Shown: positions 32,375-41,706 of the stretch, one piece after another
Position numbering within the stretch: the first letter of the stretch is position 1
How the letters are laid out: each line of letters starts with the position of its first letter
Assembly: GCF_947499065.1 (NCBI RefSeq)
Contig: NZ_CANMMT010000008.1
Location: 1 to 64,000 of the forward strand
DNA from: an uncultured Tenacibaculum sp.
GTDB lineage: Bacteria; Bacteroidota; Bacteroidia; Flavobacteriales; Flavobacteriaceae
Length of the DNA stretch: 64,000 bases
Reading direction: 5' to 3'
The notes under the pieces: model-generated
The model's database searches: none
What the model was told of the DNA's origin: nothing
The model's input: only the letters and a program-made list of their open reading frames with translations
Made by a program: the position numbers and the translations under genes

Positions 32375-34435
32375 TTAAGCGATAAACTCTCCGTTATTAA
32401 CCTTGTCAGAAGGTTGTACAAAAGCAAGTTTACCGTCAGGAGTATCTGTCATCAAAATCATTCCTTGGCTTACTACTCCACGTAATTTTCTTGGTGCTAA
32501 ATTACATAATACAGATACTTGTTGGCCAATAATATCTTCTGGTTTAAAGCTTTCTGCAATACCAGAAACAATAGTTCTTTTATCAATACCTACATCTACC
32601 GTAAGTTTTAATAATTTTTTAGTTTTGGCTACTTTTTCAGCTTCTAAAATAGTACCTACACGAATATCTAATTTTGTGAAATCATCAAACTCTATAGTGT
32701 CTTTTTGTGGTTCTATTACTTTATTTGCTGCTTCATTTGCCTTTTTAGTAGCTTCTAATTTTGCTAGTTGCTCTTCAATAGTTTTATCTTCTATTTTAGG
32801 GAATAATAATTCAGCTTTTCCTTCTTGTATTTGATGCCCTTCTGGTAATAAAACTTCTTTTTCAGAAACTTCATTCCATTGTAAGTTTTCATCAGTTTTT
32901 AATATTGATTTTAACTTTTTTGAAGTAAAAGGCACGAAAGGTTCTGATAATACCGATAAAGCTGTTGCTATTTGTAAGGCAACATACATAATTGTTTTAA
33001 CACGCTCTTCATCTGTTTTAATTAAATTCCAAGGTTCTTCGTCAGCTAAATATTTATTTCCTAAACGAGCTAAGTTCATTAATTCTTGTGAAGCCTCTCT
33101 GAAACGATAACGTTCAATAGACTTAGCAATAATATTAGGGAATTCTTTTAGAGCTGCTAAGGTATCTTCATCAACTTCAGAAAAATCATTAGGAGTAGGT
33201 ACAATACCATTGTAGTATTTGTTAGTTAATACTACCACACGGTTAATAAAGTTACCAAAAATGGCTGCTAACTCATTGTTGTTTTTTGCTTGAAAATCTT
33301 TCCAAGTAAAATCATTGTCCTTACTTTCAGGTGCATTAGCTGTTAAAGTATAACGTAACACGTCTTGCTGACCTGGGAATTCTTCTAAATATTCATGTAA
33401 CCAAACTGCCCAGTTCTTAGAAGTTGATAACTTGTTTCCTTCTAAATTTAAAAACTCGTTAGCAGGTACATTTTCAGGTAAGATATAATCTCCATGAGCC
33501 TTTAGCATAGAAGGGAAAATAAGACAGTGAAATACAATATTATCTTTTCCTATAAAGTGTACTAGTTTAGTGTCGTCTTTTTTCCAATAATCTTCCCAGT
33601 TTTTACCTTCTCTTGCTGCCCATTCTTTAGTAGCAGAGATGTATCCAATAGGAGCATCAAACCATACATATAATACTTTTCCATCAGCTCCTTCAACTGG
33701 TACTGGAATTCCCCAATCTAAATCACGTGTTACTGCACGAGGACGTAAACCATCGTCAATCCACGATTTACATTGTCCTAAAACGTTAGGTTTCCAGTCA
33801 TTTTTATGACCTTCTAAAATCCATTCGCGTAAAAATGCTTCATGTTTATCTAAAGGTAAAAACCAGTGTTTTGTTTCTTTTAATGTAGGAACATTTCCTG
33901 TAATTGCTGACTTTGGGTTAATTAAGTCGGTAGCATTATGACTTGTACCACATTTTTCACATTGATCTCCGTAACTTTCTTCATTTCCACATTTTGGACA
34001 AGTACCAATTACAAAACGATCTGCTAAATATTGATTTGCTTCTGCATCGTATAATTGTTCTGTTACTTCTTCAATAAATTCTCCATCGTTGTATAACTTG
34101 GTAAAGAATTCAGAAGCTGTTTTATGATGAATTTCAGCTGAGGTACGAGAATAATTATCAAACGAAATACCAAAGTCTTCAAACGACTTTTTAATAATTC
34201 CGTGATATTTATCAATAATATCTTGAGGAGTAACACCTTCTTTTTTTGCTCGCATTGGAATAGCTACTCCGTGCTCATCTGAACCACAGATGTAGGCTAC
34301 ATCTTTACCTCTTTGACGTAAATAACGTGCATAAATATCTCCAGGAACATAAACACCTGCTAAATGACCAATATGAATAGGTCCGTTTGTATAAGGTAAT
34401 GCTGCTGTAATTGTATATCTTTTAGGTGTACTCAT
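32375..34435 (-). CDS. metG: Methionyl-tRNA synthetase
   Basis: A 686-aa class I synthetase. HIGH lies at residues 21-24. A zinc knuckle [18 protein letters not shown] follows near 145. The KMSKS loop reads KLSTS in [16 protein letters not shown]-terminal OB-fold tRNA-binding domain ([28 protein letters not shown]) closes the protein, as in dimeric MetRS. It is divergent from the LD-carboxypeptidase gene. Confidence 0.96.
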   Translation of the reverse strand: MSTPKRYTITAALPYTNGPIHIGHLAGVYVPGDIYARYLRQRGKDVAYICGSDEHGVAIPMRAKKEGVTPQDIIDKYHGIIKKSFEDFGISFDNYSRTSAEIHHKTASEFFTKLYNDGEFIEEVTEQLYDAEANQYLADRFVIGTCPKCGNEESYGDQCEKCGTSHNATDLINPKSAITGNVPTLKETKHWFLPLDKHEAFLREWILEGHKNDWKPNVLGQCKSWIDDGLRPRAVTRDLDWGIPVPVEGADGKVLYVWFDAPIGYISATKEWAAREGKNWEDYWKKDDTKLVHFIGKDNIVFHCLIFPSMLKAHGDYILPENVPANEFLNLEGNKLSTSKNWAVWLHEYLEEFPGQQDVLRYTLTANAPESKDNDFTWKDFQAKNNNELAAIFGNFINRVVVLTNKYYNGIVPTPNDFSEVDEDTLAALKEFPNIIAKSIERYRFREASQELMNLARLGNKYLADEEPWNLIKTDEERVKTIMYVALQIATALSVLSEPFVPFTSKKLKSILKTDENLQWNEVSEKEVLLPEGHQIQEGKAELLFPKIEDKTIEEQLAKLEATKKANEAANKVIEPQKDTIEFDDFTKLDIRVGTILEAEKVAKTKKLLKLTVDVGIDKRTIVSGIAESFKPEDIIGQQVSVLCNLAPRKLRGVVSQGMILMTDTPDGKLAFVQPSDKVNNGEFIA

Positions 34436-34458
34436 GTTTTTTTACTAAAATTAAAGCG

Positions 34459-34466
34459 CAAAAGTA
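34459..34466 (-). promoter_or_regulatory. Promoter -7 element of metG
   Basis: On the minus strand TACTTTTG matches TAnnTTTG, about 24 bases upstream of the metG ATG. Confidence 0.55.
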
Positions 34467-34501
34467 CAAAAAAGCAATTTTTTATACTGTTATAAAATAG
34501 G

Positions 34502-34509
34502 TACATTTG
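34502..34509 (+). promoter_or_regulatory. Promoter -7 element of the LD-carboxypeptidase gene
   Basis: TACATTTG matches TAnnTTTG, 36 bases before the ATG at 34545. Confidence 0.55.
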
Positions 34510-34544
34510 ATAGATTTTATACTTTAGAGTCAAGAAAAAAAGAC

Positions 34545-35537
34545 ATGATTATGAGAAAAAGAATATTCTTGTTGTTTTTTATGCTGATGATTTCATCAGT
34601 TTTTTCACAAACTAAACATATGAAGTTAGTAAAACCACCGTATTTACAAAAAGGAGATACGATTGCAATAGTAGCCCCTGCGGGTATTTTGAAAAACAGA
34701 AAACACATTATTGATAAAGCTAAGGAATTAGCTGAAAGTTGGGGGTTAAAAGTGGTTTATGGTAAGCATATGTTTAATCAAAATAATCATTTTGCTGGTA
34801 CAGATGAAGAACGTTGTCAGGATGTTCAAGATGCATTAGATAATCCTAATATAAAAGCAATTTGGTCAGCTCGAGGTGGGTATGGTTCTGTTAGAATTCT
34901 AGATAAATTGGATTTTACTAAATTTAAAGAAAATCCAAAATGGATAATAGGCTATTCTGATATTACCGCTTTTCATAATCATATTCATAATTTGAGAGTT
35001 GAAACAATTCATGGTATGATGGGAACAAGTATGCAAGATGAAATAGAAGATATTCCAGAAACTATTGAAACGCTGAGAAAAGCTTTGTTTGGAGAAACTT
35101 TAAACTATACTATTCAGTCATCGAAATATAATAGAATAGGAGAAGTGTCAGGTGGAATAATAGGAGGAAATATTGCTATTTTAGCCTCTATGCTTGGTTC
35201 AGATAGTCAAATGTCAACAGAAGGAAAAATTCTTTTCATTGAAGAAATTGGTGAATATAAATATGCTATTGATAGAATGTTACAAAGTTTAAAACGAGCA
35301 GGCTATTTTAATAAATTGAAAGGAGTTATTGTTGGAGATATGACTAAAATTAAAAGAAATACAACTCCTTGGGGGAGTTCTATAGAACGGTTGATTTTAG
35401 ATGTGATTCCTAAAGACATTCCTGTTCTGTTTAATTTTCCTGCTGGTCATGAACCAGACAATAGAGCTTTGATAATGGGAAGAACTGTTAAGTTAAATAT
35501 TGATAAAAGTAGTTCTTCAGTTGCTTTTACAAAATAA
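34545..35537 (+). CDS. LD-carboxypeptidase (S66 family)
   Basis: A 330-aa exported protein (signal ILLFFMLMISSVFSQ) of the S66 family that cleaves L,D-bonds in cell-wall tetrapeptides. The family segments are visible: GDTIAIVAPAG at the start, SARGGYGSVRILDKLD with the nucleophilic Ser region, IGYSDITAFHN, LFIEEIGEYKYAIDRML with the catalytic Glu, and FPAGHEPDN with the catalytic His. Most S66 enzymes are cytosolic; the signal peptide makes this a periplasmic one. Confidence 0.88.
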   Translation: MIMRKRIFLLFFMLMISSVFSQTKHMKLVKPPYLQKGDTIAIVAPAGILKNRKHIIDKAKELAESWGLKVVYGKHMFNQNNHFAGTDEERCQDVQDALDNPNIKAIWSARGGYGSVRILDKLDFTKFKENPKWIIGYSDITAFHNHIHNLRVETIHGMMGTSMQDEIEDIPETIETLRKALFGETLNYTIQSSKYNRIGEVSGGIIGGNIAILASMLGSDSQMSTEGKILFIEEIGEYKYAIDRMLQSLKRAGYFNKLKGVIVGDMTKIKRNTTPWGSSIERLILDVIPKDIPVLFNFPAGHEPDNRALIMGRTVKLNIDKSSSSVAFTK

Positions 35538-35617
35538 ATAAACTTCGTTTCATTTTGATTTAAATCAAAACCGTTTTTTTGCTTTTTCAGGAACTTTGTT
35601 AGGTTAACAAATGAAGA

Positions 35618-36700
35618 ATGAAAAAGAGCGAGTTATATATTTTACTACCCTTTATTTTAGTTTTTTTCTATTCATGTTCAAATGGAGCAGAAGTAGATGA
35701 ATATACTTTATTGCCTTATAAATTAGATTTTACTGGCTTTTCACAACCAAACATTCCTGAAGATAATCAACTAACGGAGCAAGGAGTTTTCTTAGGTAGG
35801 AAGCTTTTTTATGAGAAAAGTTTAAGTAAAGACAATTCGATTTCCTGCGCTTCTTGTCATGAGCAAAAGAATGCATTTTCAGATAAAAGAAGGTTTTCTG
35901 TTGGAGTGAAAAAGTTACCAGGAAAAAGACAAGCTATGGCTATTTTTAATATGGCATGGAATACGAATGGTTTCTTTTGGGATGGTAGAGCTCATTTATT
36001 AAGAGATCAAGCTTTAATGCCTATCGAAGATGAATTAGAAATGGATGAAACATTAGAAAATGTTATAGAAAAGCTTAAACAGAAAAGTGACTATAAATTG
36101 TTATTTAATAAGGTTTTTCCTAGTGGAGGAATATCTGCAGAAACTATTTCTTTAGCATTAGAACAGTTTATGAACTCAATTATTTCGAATCAAAGTAAAT
36201 ATGATCGCTATTTAAGAAAAGAAGCGACATTAACAACAAGTGAAGAAAGAGGTCGAATATTATTTTTTAAAGGTTACGATGGAAATAATCCAAACAATTC
36301 TGGAGCTAATTGTGCACAATGTCATAATGGTGCTAACTTTGAAAACAATGAGTACATGAATAATGGCTTAGATTTAGAAATTAATTTTAAAGATATTGGA
36401 AGGGAGAAAGTAACTCAAAGTTCTTTTGATAGAGCAAAATTTAAAGTACCTTCTTTAAGGAATATCGAGGTAACAGCACCTTATATGCATGACGGAAGGT
36501 TTAAAACATTAGAAGAAGTTATAGACCATTATAATGATGAAGTGGTGAATTCACTTACTTTAAACTTAACATTAGCAAGTATTAGTAAAAAAGGCTTGGA
36601 ATTAACAGAACAGGATAAACAAGATTTAATAGCATTTTTAAAAACATTAACAGATACTAATTTGTTAGAAAATCCAAAGTTTTCAAATCCATCCAAATAA
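35618..36700 (+). CDS. Di-haem cytochrome c peroxidase-like lipoprotein
   Basis: A 360-aa lipoprotein (lipobox FFYSC, Cys20). It has two c-type haem motifs: CASCH at residues 77-81 (ISCASCHEQKNAFSD) and CAQCH in the C-terminal half (GANCAQCHNGANF). TAPYMHDGRFKTLEEVIDHYN provides the conserved Met/His region of the MauG/CcpA family. It probably reduces peroxide in the periplasm. It precedes yraN by 16 bases. Confidence 0.9.
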   Translation: MKKSELYILLPFILVFFYSCSNGAEVDEYTLLPYKLDFTGFSQPNIPEDNQLTEQGVFLGRKLFYEKSLSKDNSISCASCHEQKNAFSDKRRFSVGVKKLPGKRQAMAIFNMAWNTNGFFWDGRAHLLRDQALMPIEDELEMDETLENVIEKLKQKSDYKLLFNKVFPSGGISAETISLALEQFMNSIISNQSKYDRYLRKEATLTTSEERGRILFFKGYDGNNPNNSGANCAQCHNGANFENNEYMNNGLDLEINFKDIGREKVTQSSFDRAKFKVPSLRNIEVTAPYMHDGRFKTLEEVIDHYNDEVVNSLTLNLTLASISKKGLELTEQDKQDLIAFLKTLTDTNLLENPKFSNPSK

Positions 36701-36716
36701 GTTGTAACTTAACAGA

Positions 36717-37076
36717 ATGGCAAAACATAATGAACTTGGAAAAAAAGGTGAAGAATTAGCTATTGAATATTTGCAAGAGAAAGGATATGTAATTCTTGAA
36801 AAAAATTATCGATTTCAAAAAGCTGAAATTGATATTATTGCTAAAAAAGCTGAAGTATTAATAGTTGTTGAGGTAAAAACAAGATCAACGAGTTATTTTG
36901 GAAATCCTCAAGATTTTATAAATCCTAAAAAGGTTAAGTTATTAGTAGCTGCAGCCGATAACTATATAAATGAAAAAGAATTAGATGTAGAATTACGATT
37001 TGATGTTATAGCATTAATTAAAGAAAAAGAAGAGTTTAAAATAGAACACTTGGAAAATGCTTTCTTACATTTTTAA
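36717..37076 (+). CDS. YraN family (UPF0102) nuclease-like protein
   Basis: A 119-aa protein with the UPF0102 pattern NELGKKGEELAIEYLQEKGY, KAEIDIIAKKAEVLIVVEVKTRS (the D...ExK restriction-like core), and PKKVKLLVAAADNYI. The role is unproven; a Holliday-junction-resolvase-like fold is known for the family. Confidence 0.92.
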   Translation: MAKHNELGKKGEELAIEYLQEKGYVILEKNYRFQKAEIDIIAKKAEVLIVVEVKTRSTSYFGNPQDFINPKKVKLLVAAADNYINEKELDVELRFDVIALIKEKEEFKIEHLENAFLHF

Positions 37077-37078
37077 AA

Positions 37079-37111
37079 CAAAACACCCATCAAAATTTGA
37101 TGGGTGTTTTG
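37079..37111. terminator. Terminator between yraN and the TlpA-like gene
   Basis: The stem CAAAACACCCATCAAA/TTTGATGGGTGTTTTG is almost a perfect palindrome; T-rich tracts on both sides suit both genes. Confidence 0.8.
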
Positions 37112-37128
37112 TTTGTTGAAATCATTTT

Positions 37129-38514
37129 TTAATGACTTTCAAAATATTTTTTTACATCTTCTAGTTCCTCTGGTGTAGCAATAATTTTCTTATTACTATC
37201 TAAAACAAAGTAACTAGGAGTTCCTAATAAGTTATATGCTCTTACAGTTTCATTATCCCATTTATATTCTGGGTGAGTACCTGCTGCATTATGCCAATTA
37301 GGTAATTGTTTTTTAAACTCATTCCAGTCTTTAAAATTATTGTCTGAATTTTCAATTGAAAAAGAAATTACAGAAGTGTTTTTGTGATTGTTCATAAAAC
37401 TGTATAAGTTAGGAACGTCTCTAACACAGTGAGGACAAGCTGTACTCCAAAATACTAATAAATACTTATCACTATCATTTAAAGTAGATAATTTCATTTC
37501 TTTACCATCTTCTTCCCAAGAAAAATCTGGAGCAGTTCTACCTACAGTAGCACGTAATACATCTAATATTTTTTTCTTGAACTCAGCATCTTTTTGATTA
37601 TCTGGTAAATTATCATAGTGCTCAGCAAATAACCAATCTACCGACTCACCATCACGTTTGTCAGATAAAGAAGTAATTAAAAATTCTAATACAGATTTTT
37701 TTAATTTTCCTTTTGGTAGCTCACCAATAACTTTATTAATCGCGCCTCTTAATAATTTTTGTTGTAATTCTTTATCTTCTGAATTGTTTAAGTAAAAAAC
37801 ATAATCGTTAATTCTGTCAACTAAGAAAGAAGAGTTAAATAAAGCTTCACTTTTAAAATCGATATATCTAAAGAAGTTGTCTCCAACAGTTGTTAAATAA
37901 TCTTCCATATTGTCAACAGGACTAGAAGGATTATATCTTTGAGAAGCTTTAATGAAATGATGAACTAACATTCCTTCAGACTTATTTTCATAAGTTTCTT
38001 GCACATCTTCAAGTTGTTTAACTTGTTTTTTATATGCTTTTTTAGCCTCTTTATTTTCTTCTTTAATATAAGCTACTTGATTCTCGTCAATCTTTTTTTG
38101 AACAGCAGCATATGCTTGTAAATATTCGTTATATAATTTATTTTCTCTAGATGAAGTAAAAACAACTGATTCATCTGGATATTTTGGATTAAAAATAAAT
38201 TCTACATTTTCTTTATTAAAGAAAAAGTCTACAAACCCAGCACCTCTGTTTCTATAAGTTGCTCTATAAGCACCTGGTTTAGCCGTGCTTGGTAAGTCGA
38301 ATTTAAATTTACCTATTGATTGCTTGTTTCCACTAACCACAACAGTATCAAATTGAATTGTTGTATTGGTTACAAATTTTTGTTTTGCTCCTTCTATTTT
38401 ATACAGAATAACCCAATTGGTTTTTTCTGTTGGAGTCATTGTTCCTTTAACAGTATACTGAGCGTTAACTATTGAAGTAGTAAGTATTAATAGAGCCAGT
38501 AATTTTTTCATCAT
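37129..38514 (-). CDS. TlpA-like thioredoxin-fold protein
   Basis: A 461-aa exported protein (signal LLALLILTTSIVNAQ). A DUF4369-like N-terminal beta domain, a long helical middle with a coiled-coil-like Lys/Glu stretch (residues ~140-180), and a C-terminal thioredoxin domain with TACPHCVRDVPNLY (CxxC) and TPSYFVLDSNKKI follow in order. It is probably a periplasmic thiol-disulfide reductase. Confidence 0.88.
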   Translation of the reverse strand: MMKKLLALLILTTSIVNAQYTVKGTMTPTEKTNWVILYKIEGAKQKFVTNTTIQFDTVVVSGNKQSIGKFKFDLPSTAKPGAYRATYRNRGAGFVDFFFNKENVEFIFNPKYPDESVVFTSSRENKLYNEYLQAYAAVQKKIDENQVAYIKEENKEAKKAYKKQVKQLEDVQETYENKSEGMLVHHFIKASQRYNPSSPVDNMEDYLTTVGDNFFRYIDFKSEALFNSSFLVDRINDYVFYLNNSEDKELQQKLLRGAINKVIGELPKGKLKKSVLEFLITSLSDKRDGESVDWLFAEHYDNLPDNQKDAEFKKKILDVLRATVGRTAPDFSWEEDGKEMKLSTLNDSDKYLLVFWSTACPHCVRDVPNLYSFMNNHKNTSVISFSIENSDNNFKDWNEFKKQLPNWHNAAGTHPEYKWDNETVRAYNLLGTPSYFVLDSNKKIIATPEELEDVKKYFESH

Positions 38515-38639
38515 TATAATTTAAAGGGTTGTTATTAAGGTTTTAAAACTAGTCATTTAGAAACTTCTTTCCAAGAAGTGTACCATTTTTATTTTTTGTT
38601 GTTTATTTTAGGGGAGTTTTTCTTTAAAGTAAATATTAT

Positions 38640-39434
38640 ATGCATATTAAAAATAAAGTTTTTTGGATAACGGGCGCCTCATCTGGTATTGGTAAATCAT
38701 TAGCGATTGCGTTATCTAATTACGATGCAAATTTAATTTTATCATCGAGAAATACAAATGCTTTAGAGGAGACAAAAATACTTTGCAAAAATTCAAAAAA
38801 CGTTAAGGTTTTGCCAATAGATTTAGAAGATTATAACAGTTTGACTTCTAAAGTAAATGAAGCTATTAAATTTTTTAATAAAATTGATGTTTTAGTTAAT
38901 AATGGAGGAATTAGCCAACGTTCTTTAATAAAAGATACCAATATATCTGTTGATAAACGTTTGATGGATATTAATTATTTAGGAACTGTAGCTTTAACCA
39001 AGGCATTACTTCCTCATTTTACAGAAAGAAACGAGGGGCATTTTGTTGTAACAACAAGTATTGTAGGGAAAATAGGAACTCCATTACGCTCATCTTATGC
39101 AGCAACAAAACACGCATTGCATGGTTTTTTTGATAGTTTACGTGCTGAACATCATAAAGATAACATAGCGGTTACTTTAGTTTGCCCAGGTTTTGTAACT
39201 ACTAATGTATCTAAAAATGCATTAACAGGAAATGGAAGTCCTCAAAATTCAATGGATGCAGCAACAGCCAATGGTATAAACCCGGATAGATTTGCTGAAT
39301 TGATGATAAAAGCAATTAGAAAAAAGAAAGAGGAGGTTTATATAGCAGGAGCTAAGGAAAAGCTTGGAGTATATACCAAGCGTTTTTTTCCAAAATTATT
39401 ATCAAAGATGATAAGAAAATTAAGCGTTACTTAA
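38640..39434 (+). CDS. Short-chain dehydrogenase/reductase
   Basis: A 264-aa Rossmann-fold oxidoreductase. The cofactor motif TGASSGIG is at residues 11-18, NNGGISQRS follows, and the catalytic YAATKHALHG lies near residue 155 with Ser upstream in TTSIVGKIG. The sequence resembles the DHRS7-like branch. Substrate unknown. It is convergent with the next gene. Confidence 0.9.
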   Translation: MHIKNKVFWITGASSGIGKSLAIALSNYDANLILSSRNTNALEETKILCKNSKNVKVLPIDLEDYNSLTSKVNEAIKFFNKIDVLVNNGGISQRSLIKDTNISVDKRLMDINYLGTVALTKALLPHFTERNEGHFVVTTSIVGKIGTPLRSSYAATKHALHGFFDSLRAEHHKDNIAVTLVCPGFVTTNVSKNALTGNGSPQNSMDAATANGINPDRFAELMIKAIRKKKEEVYIAGAKEKLGVYTKRFFPKLLSKMIRKLSVT

Positions 39435-39436
39435 TT

Positions 39437-39793
39437 TTATTCAAAGAAATCTAAAGCTTCAAAATAATTTATAATTGCTTCTTTAATCAATACAGATTGT
39501 TCACCTGGTTTTAAATTAGGTAATTCTGTTAGTGTTTTATAGTGAGGCCAACCATCATTATCAAAAAAATCGAATTCATAATAACCATAAGGTTCTAAAA
39601 GTTTACAGATAGCAATATGCATTAAGTTTACTTTTTCGTCTTTTTTAAATTTTCGATGTCCTTGACCTAACTCTTGTACACCAATTAAATAGATGATACC
39701 ATCTAAGTTCAGTTCATCTCCATCAGCAAATTGTTGTGATAATTGCTTTACAACAAAATCCCATTTTTCTTTTAAGTTAACTTCTTTCGTCAT
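39437..39793 (-). CDS. Conserved hypothetical protein
   Basis: A 118-aa acidic cytosolic protein (WDFVVKQLSQQFADGDELN, GQGHRKFKKDEKVNLMHIAICKLL, GYYEFDFFDNDGWPHYK). I recall similar short proteins in Flavobacteriia, but no function. A -7 promoter element lies upstream, and it is monocistronic. Confidence 0.75.
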   Translation of the reverse strand: MTKEVNLKEKWDFVVKQLSQQFADGDELNLDGIIYLIGVQELGQGHRKFKKDEKVNLMHIAICKLLEPYGYYEFDFFDNDGWPHYKTLTELPNLKPGEQSVLIKEAIINYFEALDFFE

Positions 39794-39813
39794 TTGATTT
39801 TTTTAAGAAAATG

Positions 39814-39821
39814 CAAAGATA
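39814..39821 (-). promoter_or_regulatory. Promoter -7 element
   Basis: On the minus strand TATCTTTG matches TAnnTTTG, 21 bases before the ATG at 39793. Confidence 0.55.
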
Positions 39822-39904
39822 CAAATGAGTTGTGTATATTTGAACATAGAATTGATGCACATAATTACTTTATAAACTCTTTAGAATACCTTTAATTATT
39901 GCCT

Positions 39905-40426
39905 ATGAATACTTTTGATATTATTATAACAGCTTTACTTCTTTTTGGATTTGTCCGCGGACTTATGAAAGGGTTATTTGTTGAAGTGGCTTCTTTAGTA
40001 GCTTTAGTAGCTGGGGTTTATGGAGCAATTCATTTTTCATACTTTATTGGAGATTGGTTAAAGAATAGTGTTACTTGGGATGAAAAATATATTTCTTTAG
40101 CAGCATTTGCAGGAACTTTTATTGTAATTATAATTGTAATATCTTTATTAGGTAAGGCCTTAACCAAAATAGCAGATTTTGCCTCTTTAGGAATTTTAAA
40201 TAAAATATTAGGAGGAGCTTTTGGCGCTTTAAAAATAGGATTGATATTAAGTGTTATTTTCATATTTTTTGGAAAAATGAATGACACCATTCCATTTGTT
40301 TCTGAAGAAAATCTTAATGAATCTATTTTATATAAACCAGTCAAAAAAATTGCTCCAACTATTTTCCCATCTATTATAAAGGATGATGAGGTTGAAGAGG
40401 AAGAAGAAATAAAAGAAACAAATTAA
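39905..40426 (+). CDS. CvpA family membrane protein
   Basis: A 173-aa protein with four transmembrane helices starting MNTFDIIITALLLFGFVRGLMKG, the CvpA signature, and an acidic C-terminal tail (DDEVEEEEEIKET). CvpA is linked to colicin V production in E. coli and more generally to envelope homeostasis. ATG 39905 is preferred over the TTG two codons earlier. It is followed by the AraC-type gene after 9 bases. Confidence 0.88.
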   Translation: MNTFDIIITALLLFGFVRGLMKGLFVEVASLVALVAGVYGAIHFSYFIGDWLKNSVTWDEKYISLAAFAGTFIVIIIVISLLGKALTKIADFASLGILNKILGGAFGALKIGLILSVIFIFFGKMNDTIPFVSEENLNESILYKPVKKIAPTIFPSIIKDDEVEEEEEIKETN

Positions 40427-40435
40427 AAATTGTAT

Positions 40436-41566
40436 ATGGATAGTGCTTCAATTCGAGGTTTTATAACGCTTATATTAATATTTATAGCACTATTGCTTTC
40501 GGCATTTTTACTCACTGTAAAAACTAAAAACAAAACAAGTAATCAGTTAATGGCTATTTACTTTATTGTTTTTTCTATTCATATTAGTGTTTTTTTTTAT
40601 GCTAATTATGTACAAGTACCAGTTACTTTAGACATGCTTCGAGATCAAATCGGATTTCTAGCTAGTCCGCTTTTATATTTATATGTAGTATCCTGTATTT
40701 ATTCATATTTTAAACTTCAGCCCAAGCATCTGTTACATCTTATTCCATTTGCTATTGAATTACTTATTTATTTTCCTAATTTCTACTTGGCTTCTAAAGA
40801 ACAGCAAATTGAGTTTTATAATAATTACTACTCTAATATTGAAACAAAAATATCTTTAATATATGGACTTTTGGTTTCAATAGTTTATTTGGTTTTCATA
40901 TTCGTTGAATTAAAAAAATATAAGGAGCTATTGTTAGAAAACTATTCATCTATTACAAATTATAATTATAAATGGTTATTTCAATTGGCTAGTATTAGTG
41001 TTATTTTAATTTCTCTTTCACTAATTAAAAGTATTTATAAATTATTTGGTTCAGATGAAGAAATATTGGATGTTATGCGAATTATAACAACATTAGTCCT
41101 ACTTGGATATTTATGTTGGATTGTTTTGAAAAGTTTATATCAACCTGAATTGTTTAGAGGAATTGACACCAAACATCAATTAGTTAAAAACTTTTTAGAA
41201 GAAAAAACTAAGGATACAAAAGAAGAAGTTTTAGAAGAAGTGTCCGTAGTAAAAAAGTTTATGGAAGAAGAAAGACCTTATTTAAATTCATCTCTTACCA
41301 TTCATAATTTGGCAAATCAAATGAATATTCCTTACAGAGATTTATCAATATTAATAAATCATAATATAGGACAGCATTTTTTTGAATTTGTAAATGGATA
41401 TCGAATTAACAGAGCCAAAGAAATTCTTGAAAATCCGGAAAATAAGAAACTAACCGTATTAGAAATTTTATATGAAGTAGGTTTTAACTCTAAATCTTCT
41501 TTCAATACAGAGTTTAAAAAACAAACAGGATTAACACCAACTCAATATCGGAAAAAACACTTGTAG
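40436..41566 (+). CDS. Membrane-bound AraC-type transcriptional regulator
   Basis: A 376-aa protein. Residues 1-235 contain about seven hydrophobic helices. The C-terminal ~100 residues form an AraC HTH domain: LTIHNLANQMNIPYRDLSILIN, FVNGYRINRAKEIL, and the signature LTVLEILYEVGFNSKSSFNTEFKKQTGLTP broken by the turn before PTQYRKKH. It probably senses a membrane or periplasmic signal and acts locally. The TonB receptor gene starts 140 bp downstream, with a 12-bp inverted repeat between them. Confidence 0.88.
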   Translation: MDSASIRGFITLILIFIALLLSAFLLTVKTKNKTSNQLMAIYFIVFSIHISVFFYANYVQVPVTLDMLRDQIGFLASPLLYLYVVSCIYSYFKLQPKHLLHLIPFAIELLIYFPNFYLASKEQQIEFYNNYYSNIETKISLIYGLLVSIVYLVFIFVELKKYKELLLENYSSITNYNYKWLFQLASISVILISLSLIKSIYKLFGSDEEILDVMRIITTLVLLGYLCWIVLKSLYQPELFRGIDTKHQLVKNFLEEKTKDTKEEVLEEVSVVKKFMEEERPYLNSSLTIHNLANQMNIPYRDLSILINHNIGQHFFEFVNGYRINRAKEILENPENKKLTVLEILYEVGFNSKSSFNTEFKKQTGLTPTQYRKKHL

Positions 41567-41579
41567 TCAGGTGTTTATG

Positions 41580-41645
41580 ATAAAGTCGAACGTTTGTGTG
41601 AGATAGTCAAACCAATTTATTCATGAAAAAATAGTTCGACTTTAT
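41580..41645. promoter_or_regulatory. 12-bp perfect inverted repeat upstream of the TonB receptor
   Basis: ATAAAGTCGAAC at 41580-41591 and GTTCGACTTTAT at 41634-41645 are exact reverse complements 42 bases apart. They could be paired operator sites for the adjacent AraC-type regulator, or a hairpin. No T-run follows. Confidence 0.5.
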
Positions 41646-41706
41646 GCATTCGGTCGCAAGCAATTTTAAATAGCTACAATTTTGCTCTCAAATAAAAAAT
41701 ACATTC

